A stretch of 34,214 nucleotides of DNA from the NCBI GenBank assembly GCA_937919915.1, contig CALFOL010000576.1, forward strand, positions 1-34,214, in the 5' to 3' direction. This DNA comes from an uncultured Planctomycetaceae bacterium. Its GTDB lineage: Bacteria; Planctomycetota; Planctomycetia; Planctomycetales; Planctomycetaceae. The position numbers and the translations under genes are program-made. Below are positions 17,103 through 25,332 of the stretch, in pieces (position 1 is the first letter of the stretch; each line of letters opens with the position of its first letter). The notes below the pieces were generated by a model. It was not told the DNA's origin. It worked only from the letters and a program-made list of their open reading frames with translations, and did not search any database.

Positions 17103-18245
17103 ATGGCAACTCAGACTTGCTACTACGAAGTTCTCAGCGTGACACGCACGGCGTCTGACGGTGAGATCAAGAAGGCCTACAAGAAACTCGCAATCAAATA
17201 TCACCCTGACCGCAACCAGGGGGATGAAGAAGCCGTTGAGAAGTTCAAGGAAGCCTCAGATGCATTTGGCATCCTCAGCGACGCAACGAAACGCTCTCGC
17301 TACGATCAGTTCGGCCATGCTGGTGTGCAGGGTGCGGCGGGTCGAAGCGGCGGGGGCGGATTCAATGACGTCAACGATATCTTCAGCGCATTCGGGGATA
17401 TCTTTGAAGGGTTTGGCTTCGGTGGTGGCGGAAGAAGCCGCGGTCGCAGTGGAGCTCGGAAGGGTGCTTCGCTGGAAACCACGATCGTCCTGGAACTTCC
17501 CGAAGCCGCATCCGGATGTACGCGAGAACTGGAAGTGTCACGGCGGGAAACCTGCGAAACCTGTGATGGATCTGGTGGCAAAGCGGGCAGTCAGGCAATC
17601 AATTGCAGCACATGCGGCGGTCATGGACAGGTGATTCAGTCGCAGGGATTCTTTCGAGTTCAAACGACGTGCCCTGCGTGCAAAGGCGAAGGGAAAACAA
17701 TCAAAGACCTTTGTAACGACTGTTCCGGCAGCGGCCGCAGGATGAAAACGACGACGCTCGAAATCAACATTCCCGGCGGTGTAGACAATGGCATGCAGAT
17801 GCCGATTCGTGGCGAGGGCGAAGCTGGCGTCAAAGGTGGCCCGCGTGGTGACCTGCACGTGAACTTTAAAGTCAAAGAACATCCTCTGTTCAAGCGTGAC
17901 GGTCAGGATCTGTTGTGTCGTGTGCCGATTTCCTATTCTCAGGCAGCACTCGGGGCGGAAATCGAAGTGCCCACGCTGACCGGGCGCGAAACACTAACGG
18001 TGAAATCTGGCACGCAACCCGGCGCGATTACTCGACTTCGTCATAAGGGAATGCCTGATCCCAACGGCCGCCACAGCGTTGGTGACCTGTTGCTGGAATT
18101 CCAGATTGAGGTCCCTAAAAAAGTTGGCGCGAAGCAGGAAAAACTGCTGCGTGAGCTGGCAGAACTGGAAGAAGCGGACGTCATGCCTCAGCGGACATCA
18201 TTTTTTGATCACGTCAAGAGTTTCTTTGGTGGAGACGACGAGTAA
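17103..18245 (+). CDS. dnaJ: Chaperone protein DnaJ
   Basis: A complete 380-aa type I Hsp40 that delivers clients to Hsp70 and stimulates its ATPase. The J-domain (about 5-70) has the HPD motif at 34-36 in KYHPDRNQGDEEA. A G/F-rich linker spans about 72-112. Four zinc-finger CxxCxGxG repeats lie at residues 151 (CETCDGSG), 168 (CSTCGGHG), 190 (CPACKGEG) and 204 (CNDCSGSG). The C-terminal substrate-binding region follows. The ATG at 17103 is chosen because GGAAG lies five bases before it and homologues start with a short lead into the YYEVL segment; the longer frame from 17046 adds unconserved residues that overlap the inverted repeat. It heads a dnaJ-grpE-fmdB unit. Confidence 0.96.
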   Translation: MATQTCYYEVLSVTRTASDGEIKKAYKKLAIKYHPDRNQGDEEAVEKFKEASDAFGILSDATKRSRYDQFGHAGVQGAAGRSGGGGFNDVNDIFSAFGDIFEGFGFGGGGRSRGRSGARKGASLETTIVLELPEAASGCTRELEVSRRETCETCDGSGGKAGSQAINCSTCGGHGQVIQSQGFFRVQTTCPACKGEGKTIKDLCNDCSGSGRRMKTTTLEINIPGGVDNGMQMPIRGEGEAGVKGGPRGDLHVNFKVKEHPLFKRDGQDLLCRVPISYSQAALGAEIEVPTLTGRETLTVKSGTQPGAITRLRHKGMPDPNGRHSVGDLLLEFQIEVPKKVGAKQEKLLRELAELEEADVMPQRTSFFDHVKSFFGGDDE

Positions 18246-18318
18246 CCACGCTTAATAATGCAAATCCACAGGGGCTCAGCTACTGCCTGTCCCGAAATGT
18301 AATTATTGTGAGTCAGAT

Positions 18319-18936
18319 ATGAGCACAGAAGAGAACAACGAGAACAACGAGAACACAGCCGAAGATCAGGCGGCCGAGAACTTCGGGCAATTCGAAGAGC
18401 CTCTGGCGGAAGCCCCCGCTGTGGAGGACGAACTTCGGAATCTGCAGGCGGAAAATGCCGAGCTGCGCGATCGTATTCTGCGTTCTCAGGCGGAGCTCGA
18501 AAATTTTCGCCGCCGAACTCAACGTGAAGCGATGGATGCGATGAAGTATTCGTCAATACCCGTAATTCGCAGTATGCTGCCGGGGATCGACAATCTTCAG
18601 CGCGCAATCGCTGTCGCGGAACAGACGGGTGACACTCAGGGCCTGATCAACGGCATCAAGATGGTGTCTCAGCAGTTTTCCGAAGCGTTGAAAGCCAATT
18701 CGTGTGAACTGATGCACCCGGAGGGCGAGGCCTTCGATGCGAACTTCCACGAAGCGCTCACCCAGATTCCGTCAGCGGATCATGAACCAATGACGGTGTT
18801 GCAGGTCATCGAAGCGGGCTACAGGATTTATGATCGCGTGCTGCGACCGGCCAAAGTCATGGTGTCGTGTCTTCCGCCAGCGCCACCAGCAGCAGCAGAG
18901 ACTATTGAAGCAGCAGACGATGCAGCTTCTGAGTAG
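18319..18936 (+). CDS. grpE: Nucleotide exchange factor GrpE
   Basis: A 205-aa GrpE that releases ADP from Hsp70. A disordered, Glu/Asn-rich N-terminus (1-35, with repeated NEN) leads into the long dimerisation helix (LRNLQAENAELRDRILRSQAELENFRRRTQRE, cited here by its first residues at about 41-47). The LPGIDNLQRAI segment and the C-terminal beta domain motif YRIYDRVLRPAKVMVS (about 168-183) are characteristic. A short Ala-rich tail ends the protein. It lies 73 bp after dnaJ with no terminator between, so they are probably cotranscribed. Confidence 0.93.
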   Translation: MSTEENNENNENTAEDQAAENFGQFEEPLAEAPAVEDELRNLQAENAELRDRILRSQAELENFRRRTQREAMDAMKYSSIPVIRSMLPGIDNLQRAIAVAEQTGDTQGLINGIKMVSQQFSEALKANSCELMHPEGEAFDANFHEALTQIPSADHEPMTVLQVIEAGYRIYDRVLRPAKVMVSCLPPAPPAAAETIEAADDAASE

Positions 18937-19006
18937 CGACAGGCAGTTCCAGCTTATTCGATACGGATCCTAACAACACTCAATTTTTCATAAGAGTCGC
19001 CGTCCA

Positions 19007-19333
19007 ATGCCAACCTACGAATATCGCTGTTCTGCATGTGAGCACAAATGGGAAGAGTTCGAATCGATTACCTCGAAGCCCATGGAGAAGTGTCCGTCCT
19101 GCAGGAAGAAAAAAGCAGAACGCATGATCAGCGCCGGCGGCGGCATCATTTTCAAAGGCACCGGATTCTACCAGACCGACTATCGTAGCGAGAATTATAA
19201 GAAGGGCGCCAAGGCGGAATCAAAGGCGAACGAAACGAAGACGGAATCAAAGGCGGAAACGAAGACGGAATCAAAGTCTGATTCGTCGAGCAAGGCATCG
19301 GATTCGGGTAGTTCCAGCAGTTCGAAGGACTAG
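19007..19333 (+). CDS. FmdB-family zinc ribbon protein
   Basis: A 108-aa protein with the FmdB putative regulatory domain: PTYEYRCSACEHKWEEFESI, then CPSCRKKKAERMISAGGGI. Two CxxC pairs (C8/C11 and C29/C32) form the zinc ribbon. The GTGFYQTDYRSENYKKG segment is also family-typical. The C-terminal 40 residues are a low-complexity Lys/Glu/Thr then Ser tail with a repeated TESKAETK-like unit, probably disordered. Function is not established; the family occurs beside very different genes. Here it closes the dnaJ-grpE unit. Confidence 0.85.
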   Translation: MPTYEYRCSACEHKWEEFESITSKPMEKCPSCRKKKAERMISAGGGIIFKGTGFYQTDYRSENYKKGAKAESKANETKTESKAETKTESKSDSSSKASDSGSSSSSKD

Positions 19334-19435
19334 AGCGGTTTACTTAAACGTGTGAATGCGTCGGGCTTGTGGGAGCAGGCGAGTTGCTGTCGAAAACCGT
19401 TCGCCGCCGCCACAGGTCAGCGTAATACGCTGTAG
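19331..19435 (+). repeat. Dispersed 105-bp repeat, copy 1
   Basis: It starts at the fmdB stop codon and ends in GTCAGCG, TAA, TACGCTGTAG-type sequence holding the 15-bp palindrome CAGCGTAATACGCTG (19418-19432). It aligns without gaps over 105 bases with 26481-26585, although the middle third is diverged. The palindrome differs between copies by two changes that keep pairing intact. Confidence 0.7.
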
Positions 19436-19519
19436 TGCATCAGCACCGTGGCTGGGGCTTCCAGCCGCCGTCTGCCTCCGGGCACAAACCACAAAGTCAC
19501 AGCAGGAAAGTCAGATCGC

Positions 19520-20041
19520 ATGGGGCGCATCGGATTAGCATTAAAAGTTCTGTTTAGCGGCGCGTTTGCGAAACAGGTTGCCACGATTGGTGCGGCTCCT
19601 GCGATCGCACACGTACCAGCGGAACGAAAGCCCGTTGAGCCACCGAAGCCGGTGCGCAGCGATGCTGTCACGCTGCTGGCAACGCTGCAGCGTGAGGCTC
19701 GATTGCTGGATTTTTTCAAAGAACCGATCGGCGACTATTCGGATGCTCAAATCGGTGCTGCTGTTCGAGACGTGCATCGCATGACGAACGATGTGCTTGA
19801 TCGTATGTTCGCGATTCAGCCGTTGCTGGACGGCGTGGAAGGCAGCACTGTGAACGTGCCGGGCGATGCCGATGCGGGGCAGTACAAATTCACGGGGAAC
19901 GTCGGCGACAGACGTCCCGACAGCGGTGAACTGATGCATCATGGCTGGCGGGCCACCAAATGCGATTTGCCAAAATGGACAGGCGCCGGCGACAGCGCGT
20001 TAGTGATTGCCCCGGCAGAAGTTGAAGTAAAAGGCTCATGA
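19520..20041 (+). CDS. DUF2760 family protein
   Basis: A 173-aa protein of unknown function. The N-terminus (MGRIGLALKVLFSGAFAKQV) is a basic, amphipathic stretch. A Pro-rich linker follows, then the conserved DUF2760 core: LLATLQREARLLDFFKEPIG, YSDAQIGAAVRDVHR and GELMHHGWRATKCDLPKW with a C-terminal ALVIAPAEVEV strand. The start at 19520 is preferred over 19448 because the earlier start would add unconserved residues. Its last four bases (ATGA) overlap the start of the next gene, so it is translationally coupled to the first Hsp70. In many bacteria DUF2760 genes sit directly before divergent Hsp70 genes, which suggests a cofactor role; that is inference. Confidence 0.8.
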   Translation: MGRIGLALKVLFSGAFAKQVATIGAAPAIAHVPAERKPVEPPKPVRSDAVTLLATLQREARLLDFFKEPIGDYSDAQIGAAVRDVHRMTNDVLDRMFAIQPLLDGVEGSTVNVPGDADAGQYKFTGNVGDRRPDSGELMHHGWRATKCDLPKWTGAGDSALVIAPAEVEVKGS

Positions 20042-21828
20042 CAGCGGACTTCGCAATCGGAATCGATCTCGGCACAACCAACTGTGTGTTGGCTTATGCG
20101 AATCTGACCGCCGAGAAAGCGGACGTGCAACTGCTGGACATACTGCAGTTGGTGGCACCCAACACGATCGACCAGAAAAAATCACTGCCGTCGTTTCTGC
20201 ATCTTGGCATGAGCAGCGATGCAGAAAGCGGTACGTGGAACCTTCCATGGGAACAGGCGCGGACTTACGCGGTCGGCGAAGTTGCTCGCCGGCAATCGGC
20301 AGACCTTCCGCAACGGACCATCAGTGCCGCGAAGTCATGGTTGTGCCACAGCAAGGTTGACCGCCACGGCGCCATTCTTCCCTGGAACACGCCGGATGAC
20401 GTCCAAAAGCTGTCGCCCGTGACCGTGTCGCGAAGGTACCTGGAACATCTGGTCGCTGCCTGGAAAGGCGAGTTTCCTGATTCGCCGATTGCCGACCAAC
20501 ACGTTGTGCTGACTGTTCCTGCGTCATTCGATGCCAGTGCCCGCGAATTAACGCGCGAAGCCGCGCTGGCTGCCGGCCTGCCTGAGTCGCTGGTCCTGAT
20601 CGAAGAACCTCAGGCAGCAACGTACGCCTGGCTGGACAATCAGGGCGATCACTGGCGTAAGCAATTGCAGGCCGGGAACCAGTTGCTGGTCTGCGATGTT
20701 GGCGGTGGGACCACCGACCTGACGCTGGTGGATGTGGTCGACGAAATGGGTGAGTTGCAGCTTCGCCGGCGAGCGGTCGGCGATCACCTGTTGGTTGGCG
20801 GCGACAACATGGACCTGACTTTGGCGTTTTATGTTTCGCAACTGTTTAAAGAACAGAAGAACATCGACCTGGATCCCTGGCAGTCGGTTTCGCTGTGGCA
20901 CGCGTGTCGCGCGGCCAAAGAAGCGCTGTTGGCCGAAGACGGTCCGGAGACATTTCCGGTCGCGATTCCAGGTCGCAGCAGCCGACTGATTGGCGGCACT
21001 GTCGCGGTCGACGTGAACCGAGAAGCCGTCAGCGATTTGCTGGTGAACGGTTTCTTTGCGGCCTGCCAGTTGTCCGATAAGCCGACTCGCCAACGGTCGT
21101 CTGGCTTTCAGGAACTGGGCCTGCCGTTCGAAACAGAAACCGCCGTCACAAAGCATCTGGCTGCATTTTTGGCCAGAAATGCGAACGAAGGATCTGCTTC
21201 CGCTCAGCCGTCTCATGTGTTGTTCAATGGTGGCGTCTTCAAAGCCGCGAAGTTGAAGGCCCGCCTGCTGCAGCAAATGGCAGACTGGTTTGCAGACGCA
21301 CCCCGTGAGCTGGATGGCAATCGTGATCTGGACTACGCGGTGGCTCGCGGTGCAGCGTTCTATGCATGGAACAAGCACAATGGGGGCATCCGAATTCGCG
21401 GCGGTGCGGCTCGGTCATACTACATTGGCATCGAAACCGCGGGGCTGGCGATTCCCGGTGCTCCGCGACCGTTGAGCGCACTCTGCGTCGTGCCGCATGG
21501 TATGGAAGAAGGCAGCCAGACTGATGTTCCCGGCGATGGCATCGGCTTGGTCGTTGGTGAACGAGCCACGTTTCGTTTCTTCAGTTCTGTAGTCCGAAAG
21601 GATCAACCCGGACAGCGTCTGCAGCATTGGTCTGAAGACGAGCTTGTCGAAACCGATTCGATGGAGGCGGAGTTAACAAAGACGGACGGCATGGAAGACG
21701 ACTATGTGCCGGTCCGCTTCGAATCAAAAATCAACGAACTGGGTATCTTTGAATTGTGGTGCGTGCACACAGAATCAGATGCCCGATGGAAGCTCGAATT
21801 CAGTGTCCGCGATGATGCCGACGTATAG
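20038..21828 (+). CDS. Divergent Hsp70-family protein 1
   Basis: A 596-aa Hsp70-like ATPase, not canonical DnaK. Phosphate-1 motif GIDLGTTNC (8-16), TVPASFDASARELTREAA (159-176), IEEPQAATYAW (188-198), phosphate-2 motif CDVGGGTTDLTLVDV (219-233) and the adenosine-site segment VLFNGGVF (about 398-405) are all present. Insertions make the nucleotide-binding domain longer than in DnaK. The substrate-binding part is short (about 490-596), and the DnaK helical lid and EEVD-like tail are missing. It overlaps DUF2760 by 4 bp and precedes a larger paralogue by 76 bp. It is likely an ATP-driven chaperone for a specialised client. Confidence 0.88.
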   Translation: MTADFAIGIDLGTTNCVLAYANLTAEKADVQLLDILQLVAPNTIDQKKSLPSFLHLGMSSDAESGTWNLPWEQARTYAVGEVARRQSADLPQRTISAAKSWLCHSKVDRHGAILPWNTPDDVQKLSPVTVSRRYLEHLVAAWKGEFPDSPIADQHVVLTVPASFDASARELTREAALAAGLPESLVLIEEPQAATYAWLDNQGDHWRKQLQAGNQLLVCDVGGGTTDLTLVDVVDEMGELQLRRRAVGDHLLVGGDNMDLTLAFYVSQLFKEQKNIDLDPWQSVSLWHACRAAKEALLAEDGPETFPVAIPGRSSRLIGGTVAVDVNREAVSDLLVNGFFAACQLSDKPTRQRSSGFQELGLPFETETAVTKHLAAFLARNANEGSASAQPSHVLFNGGVFKAAKLKARLLQQMADWFADAPRELDGNRDLDYAVARGAAFYAWNKHNGGIRIRGGAARSYYIGIETAGLAIPGAPRPLSALCVVPHGMEEGSQTDVPGDGIGLVVGERATFRFFSSVVRKDQPGQRLQHWSEDELVETDSMEAELTKTDGMEDDYVPVRFESKINELGIFELWCVHTESDARWKLEFSVRDDADV

Positions 21829-21904
21829 ATTTGAAATTTCCGTTTTTTCCCTGACGCTATTGATCAACTTATTTCTGCAAGAGCCCTGACGAACGACCGA
21901 ATCC

Positions 21905-24700
21905 GTGATTAACACTGACAGCAATCCAGACGGTCCCCGCAGCCGCTTTGTGGTCGGCATCGATCTTGGCACGACCAACTGTGCCGTGTGCTATCTGGAC
22001 ACGCAGGAATCGGATTCCGAAATTCGCCACTTCGATATCGCCCAATTGGTTGCACCAGGACAGGTGGAATCTCGATCAACGCTGCCATCGTTTCACTACG
22101 AACCCGCGGCCGGGGAATCTTTCGCTGATGCTCTGACACTGCCCTGGAAGACGTTCGATCGCACCTATGCCGTTGGCGCTTATGCACGCGATCATGGTCG
22201 GATGGTGGCGGGTCGGCTGATCGAATCCGCCAAGTCGTGGCTTTGTCATTCTGGCGTCGACCGTAAGTCAGCGATGCTGCCCTGGCATGGAGCGGCCGAT
22301 GCTGAATCACTGTCACCTGTACAGGCGAGTGCACGGTATCTGCAGCATATTCGAGAAGCATGGGACGCGGGTTTCCCCAACGCCCCGTTGGCTGGGCAAG
22401 ACGTCACGCTGACGATTCCGGCTTCTTTTGATGAAGTCGCTCGTGAACTGACGGTCAACGCCGCGCGGCTGGCGGGACTTCCGAAGATCATGTTGATCGA
22501 AGAACCCCAGGCCGCCTTCTACTCCTGGGTGAACGCGCACCGTGACGATTGGGAACGACACGTCGCAGCGGGACAGAAGATCCTGATCTGTGACATTGGC
22601 GGCGGGACATCAGACTTCACCCTGATCAATGTGCGACCAGCTGATGATGAACGGCTGCAGTTTCATCGTGTTGCCGTGGGAGACCACCTGATCCTGGGCG
22701 GCGACAACCTGGACCTGGCGCTGGCGCATTTCATCGAACGCAGGTTAAAAGGCGATGGTAAACTGGAACCGCGTCAGTTCAGCGTGCTGGTGCCGACGTG
22801 CCGCCACGTCAAGGAAGTGCTGCTGGGCGATGACGCACCCGAATCGTTTACCGTATCGTTGCCGGGGGCTGGTTCGAAGCTGATCGGCGGCAGTCTGCAG
22901 GTGGAAGTCACGCGTGAAGAAGTTCGCCAGCTGTTGATCGACGGGTTTTTGCCGGCAGCCACACTGCATGACCAACCGGCACGCCGTCAATCGGGGTTTC
23001 AGGAATTCGGTCTGCCGTTTGCCGCTGATGCTGCGATCACAAAGTACCTCGCAACGTTTTTGCAGGCTCATCAATCCGGCAGTGAGGCAACTTCTGCACG
23101 ACCGGACATCATTCTGTTTAATGGCGGTTTCTTTGCCTCAGAAGTCCTGAAGCAACGCCTGCTGAGTGTGCTGAATTCGTGGTTCGGTGACGACTGGTCG
23201 CCGCAGGTGCTCGACAACGATCGGCTGGATCTGGCAGTGGCTCGCGGAGCAGCTTACTTCGGCATGGTGCGCCGCGGCGTGGGGATCCGTATCGTCGCTG
23301 GTTTGGCGCGAACGTATTACGTTGGCGTCGAAAAAGACGGCCAACCAGCGGCGATGTGTCTTGTTCCCGCGGGTGCTGAAGGTGGAGATACGAATGCCAT
23401 CGATCGTGAATTTGAAGTCCGAACGGGCGAACCGGTGGAGTTCCCGATCTACGTTTCCAGTACGCGTCTGACAGATAAACCATCGCAACTGGTAGATGTC
23501 GATCCCGAACAAATGTCTTCGTTGCCGCCGATTCGTACCACGCTGCAGTCACGCAGGAAGAACGAACAGAGCACCATTCAGGCAACCTTGTCGGCACGTC
23601 TGACAGAAATTGGAACACTGGAAGTCTGGTGCAACCAGGTAGACGATTCTCGTCGCTGGCAACTGCAATTCGACGTTCGCAGTGCGACCGAAACAGATCG
23701 TGACGCTCATACAGGAACGGCAGAGCAAAGCGGGATCGTGGATCAGGAGCTGATCGAAACAGCGGCTCACGTTGTCCTGAATGTCTACGGTCCGGACGCC
23801 ACGGAAAAACCGTCGGCGTTGATGAAGAACCTGTCCTCAGCGCTCGATCAGAACAAAGCCGACTGGCCGCCATCGTTGTTGCGTAGTCTGTGGAGCACTC
23901 TGATGCAGAATGAGTCTGCTCGCAGAAAGAGCCCGAGCCACGAAACTCGCTGGTTGAATCTGCTCGGTTATTCTCTGCGCCCGGGGTACGGCATGGCGGC
24001 CGATGATTGGCGTGTTGCAGAAACCTGGGCTGCCGTCCGTGGCAAGCTGGCTCATCAGACCGCAGATGCGGTTGCAGAATGGCGGATCTTAAGTCGCCGG
24101 ATTGCCGGCGGGCTGAACGCTGGACAGCAGAACGAACTGGCCTCGCCGATTCTGGCGTTGATTCGTCAGCAGCATCGGCAGATGACGACCGGCACAGGCA
24201 AAGCTGGTAAGTACGCGTCGAATAATCATGAAGCGTCCGAAATCTGGCGCATGCTGGGTTCCCTGGAATTGCTCGACCGACGGACTCACCAGGAACTCGG
24301 AAATATTATTCTGGATTTTTTACCGAGGAAGAAATTCGAAGCGATTCAGCCAGCACTGACATGGGCTTTGGGACGCGTCGCAGCACGTGTTCCGGTGTAC
24401 GGTCCGCTGAACAGTGTGCTGCCTGCAGATGTGGTTGAACGCTGGATCGAACGGCTGATCGACATCGCCGACTGCAGCGATCCCGTAACGCAACTGGCAC
24501 TGATGCAGATGGCTCGCCGGACCGGCGACCGCTATCGAGACATCAGCGATGCGATTCGCAGCGGTGTGGTGCAGGAGCTTCAACGCGGCAAAACGCGACA
24601 GCATTTGATTGATCTCGTGCGCGAAGTCGGCTCGCTGGAATCTGACGAAGCCAGCCAGATCTTCGGAGAAGCGTTGCCCGCCGGGCTTCGTGTGCGGTAG
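21905..24700 (+). CDS. Divergent Hsp70-family protein 2 with long helical C-terminus
   Basis: A 931-aa protein that starts at GTG (no clear Shine-Dalgarno). The N-terminal half is paralogous to the preceding gene: GIDLGTTNC (18-26), LTIPASFDEVARELTVNAA (169-187), IEEPQAAFYSW (198-208), CDIGGGTSDFTL (229-240), LFNGGFFASEVLK and VARGAAYFGM later. After a beta region (about 500-610) come about 310 residues of helical sequence (TAAHVVLNVYG, SLWSTLMQNESARRKS, ETRWLNLLGYSLRPGYG). This matches the DUF3731-type Hsp70-associated C-terminal domain; that name is from memory. The tandem pair probably arose by duplication and then diverged in its C-terminal parts; the two may act as a heteromeric unit. 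Confidence 0.87.
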   Translation: MINTDSNPDGPRSRFVVGIDLGTTNCAVCYLDTQESDSEIRHFDIAQLVAPGQVESRSTLPSFHYEPAAGESFADALTLPWKTFDRTYAVGAYARDHGRMVAGRLIESAKSWLCHSGVDRKSAMLPWHGAADAESLSPVQASARYLQHIREAWDAGFPNAPLAGQDVTLTIPASFDEVARELTVNAARLAGLPKIMLIEEPQAAFYSWVNAHRDDWERHVAAGQKILICDIGGGTSDFTLINVRPADDERLQFHRVAVGDHLILGGDNLDLALAHFIERRLKGDGKLEPRQFSVLVPTCRHVKEVLLGDDAPESFTVSLPGAGSKLIGGSLQVEVTREEVRQLLIDGFLPAATLHDQPARRQSGFQEFGLPFAADAAITKYLATFLQAHQSGSEATSARPDIILFNGGFFASEVLKQRLLSVLNSWFGDDWSPQVLDNDRLDLAVARGAAYFGMVRRGVGIRIVAGLARTYYVGVEKDGQPAAMCLVPAGAEGGDTNAIDREFEVRTGEPVEFPIYVSSTRLTDKPSQLVDVDPEQMSSLPPIRTTLQSRRKNEQSTIQATLSARLTEIGTLEVWCNQVDDSRRWQLQFDVRSATETDRDAHTGTAEQSGIVDQELIETAAHVVLNVYGPDATEKPSALMKNLSSALDQNKADWPPSLLRSLWSTLMQNESARRKSPSHETRWLNLLGYSLRPGYGMAADDWRVAETWAAVRGKLAHQTADAVAEWRILSRRIAGGLNAGQQNELASPILALIRQQHRQMTTGTGKAGKYASNNHEASEIWRMLGSLELLDRRTHQELGNIILDFLPRKKFEAIQPALTWALGRVAARVPVYGPLNSVLPADVVERWIERLIDIADCSDPVTQLALMQMARRTGDRYRDISDAIRSGVVQELQRGKTRQHLIDLVREVGSLESDEASQIFGEALPAGLRVR

Positions 24701-24720
24701 CACCGCCTGCAGAGCACAAG

Positions 24721-24737
24721 CACTGGCGGAGCCAGTG
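24721..24737. repeat. Short palindromic hairpin after the Hsp70 pair
   Basis: CACTGGC, GGA, GCCAGTG forms a perfect 7-bp hairpin 21 bp after the stop codon. It has no U-tract, and its flanks (GCACAAG and GCACACG) look like an intergenic palindromic repeat. The rest of the 247-bp spacer shows nothing else. Confidence 0.5.
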
Positions 24738-24947
24738 GCACACGGCTTTCATTCGCTCCGAAGTCCGGCAGGCATTGCAGCCGTTCGGTGATGATATCGT
24801 TCACCGATGACGGGGATCAGGACATTCTGCCAGAGCGATGATCCGCAGCGGAATGCGAGCCGTGACTCGGCTTGTTCCGTTGTCGAAAACATCTCACTCT
24901 ACAGCCAGCCACTTTGCCGCCGCGTCACGATCGTGATATGTCCGGTT

Positions 24948-25298
24948 ATGAATCTGCTGTTCCGAGTCCTCTACGCTCAGAAATGCACCAGCACTCACCA
25001 CATGCTGGCGATGGACGCATTGCGCTATTTACGAGCGGAGCATTCTGAGGATTGGTGTCGACTGTTCCTGACAGAAATCGAACTCTTCATAGACGGCGCG
25101 AAAGCACCGGACAAAAAGTTCAAAGACTTTCGTAATCACGTCCTGCACGTTTCAGATAACTTCTGGGGCGGCGCTGTGTCAGCGGCGGAACTGTGGTATG
25201 GGCGACTGGTCGAACAACTCAAAGCCAAAGACTGGCCGCGCGCCGTTTATTGTGCGCGCCGTTTATTGTGCGGGCGTGCTGACGTGCGGGCGTGCTGA
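24948..25298 (+). pseudogene. Zinc-dependent phospholipase C-like gene, 5' part (frame broken by repeats)
   Basis: This is the first part of a gene split by tandem repeats. From the ATG at 24948 it begins MNLLFRVLYAQKCTSTHHML, with a family-like zinc histidine pair, then KFKDFRNHVLHV (second histidine region) and NFWGGAVSAAELWY. It runs correctly to DWPRAVYC at 25253, then enters repeat copies in a shifted frame and stops at 25296-25298. Similarity to the zinc-dependent phospholipase C / S1-P1 nuclease fold rests on the spacing of histidines and acidic residues. The frame is open back to 24807, but that region is not protein-like. The 3' part continues at 25324; the two join in frame if one or four 16-bp units are removed. 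Confidence 0.7.
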
Positions 25299-25332
25299 CG
25301 TGCGGGCGTGCTGACGTGCGGGCGTGCTGACG
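25238..25332 (+). repeat. Tandem 16-bp repeats: two of type A, four of type B
   Basis: Unit A, GCGCGCCGTTTATTGT, occurs at 25238-25253 and 25254-25269. Unit B, GCGGGCGTGCTGACGT, occurs at 25270-25285, 25286-25301, 25302-25317 and 25318-25332 (the last lacks only the final T). Each unit is 16 bp, so every gain or loss shifts the reading frame by one base. With one A and one B the host gene reads straight through as AVYCAGVLTHYVTG. Copies are identical, which indicates recent expansion. Confidence 0.95.

Noticed and set aside
20548-21378. 276-codon antisense ORF inside Hsp70 protein 1
   Set aside because: The sense strand encodes conserved Hsp70 motifs across the same bases; the antisense product matches nothing.
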